Positions 58,930 through 64,000 of a DNA stretch of 64,000 nucleotides are shown here, one piece after another (position 1 is the first letter of the stretch; each line of letters opens with the position of its first letter). Under the pieces are notes generated by a model that ran no database searches, was not told where the DNA came from, and saw nothing but the letters and a program-made list of their open reading frames with translations. The DNA lies in NCBI GenBank assembly GCA_033060915.1, contig CM065396.1, forward strand, positions 10,197,501 to 10,261,500, in the 5' to 3' direction. This stretch comes from Euryodendron excelsum (taxonomy: Eukaryota > Streptophyta > Magnoliopsida > Ericales > Pentaphylacaceae). The translations under genes were made by a program, and so were the position numbers.

Positions 58930-59340
58930 GGCACGTCTTTTTAAGGATGGTAATTCCCCTTTCCAATTCCAAATTAGGCACGTCTTTCTGAAGATGGTAA
59001 GTCCCCTTTTCAATTCAAAATTAGGTGCGTCTTTCCGAAGATGATAAGTCCCCTTTCCAATTCCAAATTAGGTGCGTCTTTCCGAAGACGATAAGTCCCC
59101 TTTCCAATTCTAAATCAGGCATGTCTTTCCAAAGACGGTAAGTTCCCTTTTCAATTCCAAATTAGGCACGTCTTTCCGAAGACGATAAGTCCCCTTTCTA
59201 ATTCCAAATTAGGCACGTCTTTCCAAAGACGGTAAGTCCCCTTTCCAATTCCAAATCAGGCGAGTCTTTCCGAAGACGGTAAGTCCCCTTTCCGAGTCCA
59301 ATTCCAATTCCAATCACTCTCTCGAGACAGTTGATTCCTC
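58930..59340 (+). repeat. 47-bp tandem array in LTR U3
   Basis: AAGTCCCCTT-type words at 58999, 59046, 59093, 59140, 59187, 59234 and 59281 give a strict 47-bp period. The CTCGAGA half seen in the other LTRs is absent except once at the end (59320-59345). Confidence 0.9.
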
Positions 59341-60607
59341 GAGACAGTCCGGCAAATTTTTTGAAGAAAATCTTTTCGAAATGGTAAGTCCCTTTAAACC
59401 TGTCGACCAGGACGAGATCCCAAGTCCCCTAGATGGTAGAACGATCTACCTTTGGCGCCTGCTAGCCCGCCAATGTAGAAATGTTCGTTTATGCATGCCT
59501 TTCCAGAAAGTTGTTTTTTAGGCGCTAAGTCCCTTTAGCAGCTTACCGAGATCAAGCACTCTCGGGAATGATCGCGAACCGTCAGAGTAGCGAAAATACT
59601 CGCAAACATCGCAATCGTCGAAGTAGCGGAAATACTCGCAAACAGGTCGATATAGGGAATTAATAACAAACCACTATATCACGCGATCACTGTCAGATTG
59701 GTGGAAACACTCAAAACTCAGGTCAACACTAGTGCTTGTTAGCCTACTTCAGTGAAAAATGATCAAACTGCCCTTAGGGTCATTTTTCGACATGTTTCTC
59801 AAGAACATATTTGAATCCTCAAAACGATAAGTCCAACCTTCCACGATTGTCTTAAAGGCAATCCAACATGATTAGGTGCCTTCTAATCAGTTTCAGGCCA
59901 ATTCTGAGACTTTCCGGTCAACATGACCATTTTGCCCCTAGGCATTCGAACGCCCCGTGAACCACACTGGCTCTGGGTATCAAACCGGTAACCTCCTAAG
60001 AATGCTTCTCATAGTATTCCCGACCTTCCATTGTCTTTCTGGATCATTCTGAATCAGCTATGGCAAATTCGATGCAAAATGACCGTTTTGCCCCTAGGGG
60101 GCCGATCACCTTTTCTGACCACACTGGCTCTGGGTATCAGACTGGCAACCTTTGGGAACATTCTAAATAATGTTTCTAAATCTCAAGTCTTCTTCCAGGT
60201 TGTTTCGAGTCCATCTCGGTAGCTTTTTGGCCCAATTAACCGTTTTGCCCCTAATGGCCTGGTCAATCCTTCCAACACATCCTATCTTTATTTTTCAAGT
60301 CAAATACCTCTGGGACACTATTCTAAGTGTTTCTGTCCCTTTTAGGCCTTCCGGGTCAATCCCCATCCCTTAAATCCTTCCCGGACTTTCAGGAGTTACT
60401 CCTAGTGAAGCTAGGCTAAATATTGCATGGTAGTCAATAGTACAGGCACCCAAATCTTACCAAGATACATTGCTTGCCAACTTACAAAGTTTCCTAACTG
60501 GCTGCTAGTGGCGCCAAGCTAAGAAATGGCCTGGCACCACTCCTAGTGGCTCCAAGAGGTAATTTGGCCTAACACCACTACAACAGGTGCTAGGTCTATC
60601 TCATGTC

Positions 60608-60615
60608 TATAAATA
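60608..60615 (+). promoter_or_regulatory. TATA box of the LTR at 58728
   Basis: TATAAATA followed by CAGAGCCTCCTCCAGCG, as in element B. AGTGGCGCCA, CACTCCTAGTGG and related words lie at 60490-60595. Confidence 0.78.
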
Positions 60616-63600
60616 CAGAGCCTCCTCCAGCGTGAAAGAGGTCTGCAAACTCAATCTAAAAATCATAATTCTCAATATACAGAGCTTGTACACTCCCAAA
60701 ACCCTAGCTTCTCTATGTTTTCCAAACTCTAGCTAAACCCTAGCCTCCTATACACTCCTAAACACTCTCATATACTTATACACTAGCCTCTAACCCTCCT
60801 TTGAAGACTTGAAGGGCTGCAATCTGAAACTTTGAAGATTGAAGACAAACTCTTGAAGATTGAAGACAAACTCTTGAAGATTGAGGTGAAGATTGAAGCA
60901 AGACAAGCAAAGCAAAGTGCGCAAAGCTAAGCAAAATAAAGAAGATACAAGGTATACTTCTTATTTAAATTTCTGCACTTCCCCCCTCTCTTTTCTCTCT
61001 CTTAACCCACTTGGGTTTTCTCTATTTTAATCCCCCATCTCTTTCTCCCCCCTTTCTTTGCATGCTTGAAACAAGGGGACTCCTAGTTCATGTGTAGGAT
61101 TAGACCATTAGAGGGTTACCGTGTCGGGGGCTTTCTTTTAGTCTAACCGGAGACCACGTGGATTCAGCCCCCTTGATTATGTGGTGAAACCTTAACCTTG
61201 TATGTTCACGACCCCAAATTTGCATTGTGCATATCATGATTCTTGCATTCTTCTAAAAGTCATTTTCAAAGTTGTTTTCAAAATCGTTTTCAAACTTGTT
61301 TTCAAAATTATATCAAAATTTTCTTTTTCAAAACTAGTTTTCAAAATCACAATCCTAGGGTGATTCTAGCCTTTCTATGGCTAGGGTTGCTTTAGGAAAG
61401 TGCTATATTTAAAGTAACCAACATGATCCATATTTTCAACTCCTTGTTGTTTTCAAAACCACTTTCTTAAAGTGGTTCTAGCCTTCTTATAGATAGAATC
61501 ACTTTAGGAAAGTGAGACGTTTTCATACTTTTCAAAAAAAAAAAAACTCTATTTTCAAAAATATCTCTTTCAACATGCTTTCCGAAAACTCTTCCTCCCA
61601 AAATTGTTCTCAAAAGCTCTCTTCAAAAATCTGTTTTTAAACTCTTTTTCAAAACACTCTCCTCAAAATTCCTTTCCTAAAAAACACTCCCTAGGTTTCT
61701 TTCATAGAAAACGCCTTCCTCAAAATTCACTTTCCTAAAAACTCTTTTTATAAAGCTTCTTCCAAAATCTCTTTCCAAAAGCTCTCTTTTTAAAACTCAT
61801 CTTCTAGAAACTCCTCTCTAGGATTTTCTTTCAAAAACTTGTTTCCAAAAAACACACTTTCTAAAAATTTCTTTCCTTGGAGCCCAAGTCAAGCCCTAGA
61901 GCCACGATTAGGAGAGCCTAATTTTCTTTCCAAAATCATGGTTTTCAAACTTTCCTTAAAACCTAGGTTTCCAAAATCTCTTATTTTCTACAATAAAACT
62001 ATACATATTTCCAAAACCTATTTTCTACGTCAAAACTATACACTTCCAAATCTAGGGTTTCTAAAACTTCCTTTTCCAAATCCTTGTCAAATCAAATCTT
62101 CCCTCTAGAAAACCAAATCCAATCTTCCCGTTTATGAAACTAGATCCTATCCTCCGTTTTTGGAAATAAAATCAAACCTTCTCTTTTAGAAACAAAATCC
62201 AATCCCTTGTTTTAGGAAATAGGAATCTTAACTCTTCCTAGTCTAAATCTTTCCTAATTCAAATCCTTCCTAATCTTCTACTTTCCTAAATCTTAATTTT
62301 TCAAAACTTGAACATAAAAATCTTTTCTAAATTTTAAAACTCAAAATCTAAATCTTTTCTAATTCAACTCTCTCCTAATTTCCTACCTTCCTAAACCATA
62401 GGTTTTCTAAAACTTTCAAATCTTTCCTTAAACATTAAACTTCTAAATTTTTTCTAATTCAACCCTTTCCTAATTCTATCCCTTTCCAAATCTTAACTTT
62501 TTAAATCTAAGTTTTCAAATCTTTCTTAAGCTCAAACTTTTCCTAATCTCAAGATTTTCTAAAACTCAAACTCTAAAACTTTCTAAATCCAAATCTTTCT
62601 AAATTTCAAATCTTTCTAAATTCAAAGCTTTCTAAATTCAAAACTTTTTTAAATTAAATCTGTTTAAACTTCCAAAATTTTCTAAGTTCTAAACTTTCCT
62701 AAACTTCAAATCTTTCAAAATCTAAACCTTTTCTCATTCCAACCTTTCTTAGTTCCACATCATTTCCAAATTTTAACTCCCAAATCTAGATTTTCAAATC
62801 TTTCGAAAACTCAAACCTTGAATCATCCAAAAATTCTAAAGTTTTCTAAATTTAAATCTTTCTAAAATTCTAAGCTTTCCAAATTCAAAACTTTCTTAAG
62901 TTGAAACTTTCCAAATTCTAAACCTTTCTTAAACTAAACTTTTCCTAATTCAAAACATTTCTAAATTCAACACTTTCCTATTTCAAAACCTTTCTTAAAA
63001 TAAAACTTTCTTAATTCAAAACTTTCCTAAGTAGAAACTTTCCTAATGTGAAAACTTTCCTAAACCTAAAATTTTCCTAAGTTTAAATTTTCCTAAATCA
63101 ACATCTTTCCTAATTCTAAGTTTCCTAATCTTCCAAGTCCAATATTCAAGTCAATTCTTTTCTAAAATCTTTCCAAGTCAAATCCAATCTTTCTTTTCTA
63201 AGTTCTTAAGTCTAGGTTTCCTAAAACCAAGTTTTCCAAAGTCAAATCTTTTCAAATCTTCCAATCAAAGTTCAATCTCTCAATCTTCCAATCCAATTTT
63301 CAATTCAATCTCTTTATTCCAATCATATCTTCTATTTCAATTGGACTATTGTCTGAACTACGACTGACCTGTTTCCTCTAAAAGGATACGTAGGCAACCC
63401 TCATGGGTGCAGTCACCACATTTTTCAAGTTTCTAATTTCACAACTTTTTTTAAATCTCTAATTCCACAACATTTTTCAAGTTTCTATTTCCACAAAATC
63501 TTTCCAAATCTCCAATCTATTTTCAAATTTCCAATTTCAAATTTCTATTTCGAAATCCCTATTTTCAATTTCCAAAACCTTCTTTCCAAATTCAAACTTC

Positions 63601-64000
63601 TACCTCTTTCTTTTCAAATCAAATCAATTTCTTTCCAAATCTATTTTTCAATTCTCTTTTTTCTTGCACTTGCATATCATGCATCATGTCTTTTTAAACA
63701 TTCATTTTCAAAGTGGATAGGATTGGTCATGTGTTAGTTGAAGACTCTCATAGGTGAATCTAGGGTAGATTGACATGTAGGTACTGAAAGGACGGGGTAG
63801 GGTGATGGCTTAGTGCGTCTTCCCTACACATAATCAACCTCCGGACTTAGATCACTGTTTTCAAAAGACCAAAATGGAGTTATTTTTCAAAAAGGGCTTA
63901 AATGTTTTCTAAAGGTTGCAAATAACCTGTTTTGTTAAAAACCCTCTCTTGAGGAGATATTTTCAAAATCATTTTCCAAAACCCTAAGTGTAGCTTTCGG

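Larger units (their letters stand above)
58728..64000 (+). mobile_element. Tat/Ogre-like LTR, B family, running off the window
   Basis: It starts TGTAAGCACCCC and is colinear with the LTR of element B: 47-bp array, motif block, two 157-bp repeats, GGCGCC words, TATA (60608), leader, degenerate TTTCCTAAATTC region (62220-63120), GATACGTAGGCAACC and the start of the tail. By alignment to 1-3306 only about 0.2 kb of tail lies beyond the window, so the LTR is about 5.5 kb. Whether it is a 5', 3' or solo LTR cannot be told: the sequence before it shows no purine tract, which argues against a 3' LTR. Confidence 0.88.

Overview
The window is repeat-rich, methylation-decayed nuclear DNA of a flowering plant, most likely a eudicot with a large genome. 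Nearly all of it is nested LTR retrotransposons and their fragments. I found no intact host gene, no rRNA or tRNA gene and no CRISPR. Every coding region I can support is a broken transposon gene, so the species cannot be named from the sequence.

Two related Ty3/gypsy elements dominate. They resemble the Tat/Ogre group: LTRs of about 4 to 5.5 kb that begin TGTAAGCAC and end GCGACA, and a primer site TGGCGACTCCACTGGGGAC two bases after the LTR. Element B (7718-22679) lies on the minus strand and element C (22680-40678) on the plus strand. Both have the same unusual plan: LTR, primer site, leader with a small ORF, gag on the sense strand, about 1.9 kb of non-coding spacer, a spliced gene on the ANTISENSE strand for a plant mobile domain (PMD) protein, a purine tract, then the 3' LTR. 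Neither has any protease, reverse transcriptase or integrase. Two diverged copies with the same plan and spacing suggest an established pol-less, gag-plus-antisense-PMD lineage rather than chance deletion. The antisense gene has a 5' UTR intron, a large coding exon, a short phase-0 intron and a last exon coding an acidic tail. Its upstream region carries the same family-specific palindromic motifs as the U3 promoter of the matching LTR.

Layout. 1-3306: 3' part of a plus-strand LTR that has lost its TATA region. 3307-3817: second copy of the LTR tail. 3818-6452: captured Athila-like gag/protease fragment. 6453-7717: a third LTR tail. 7718-22679: element B. 22680-40678: element C, whose 5' LTR lacks its first ~930 bp and whose 3' LTR lacks ~0.8 kb around the promoter. 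40679-41254: LTR-like fragment with TTCGAACG motifs. 41255-43384: minus-strand piece of a C-family LTR. 43385-47298: AT-rich DNA with microsatellites and no gene. 47299-64000: a staircase of insertions, each cut on its right by the next: Athila-like LTR plus gag, Tat-type LTR tail (-), Ty1/copia LTR plus gag, Tat-type LTR (-), Tat-type LTR (+) running off the window.

In a live element the LTR TATA promoter would drive the genomic RNA, the tRNA would prime at the PBS, and gag would form the particle. Enzymes would have to come from an autonomous partner. The antisense PMD gene would be expressed separately as a spliced mRNA. All copies here are inactivated by stops or frameshifts, with TAG strongly over-represented in one gene.
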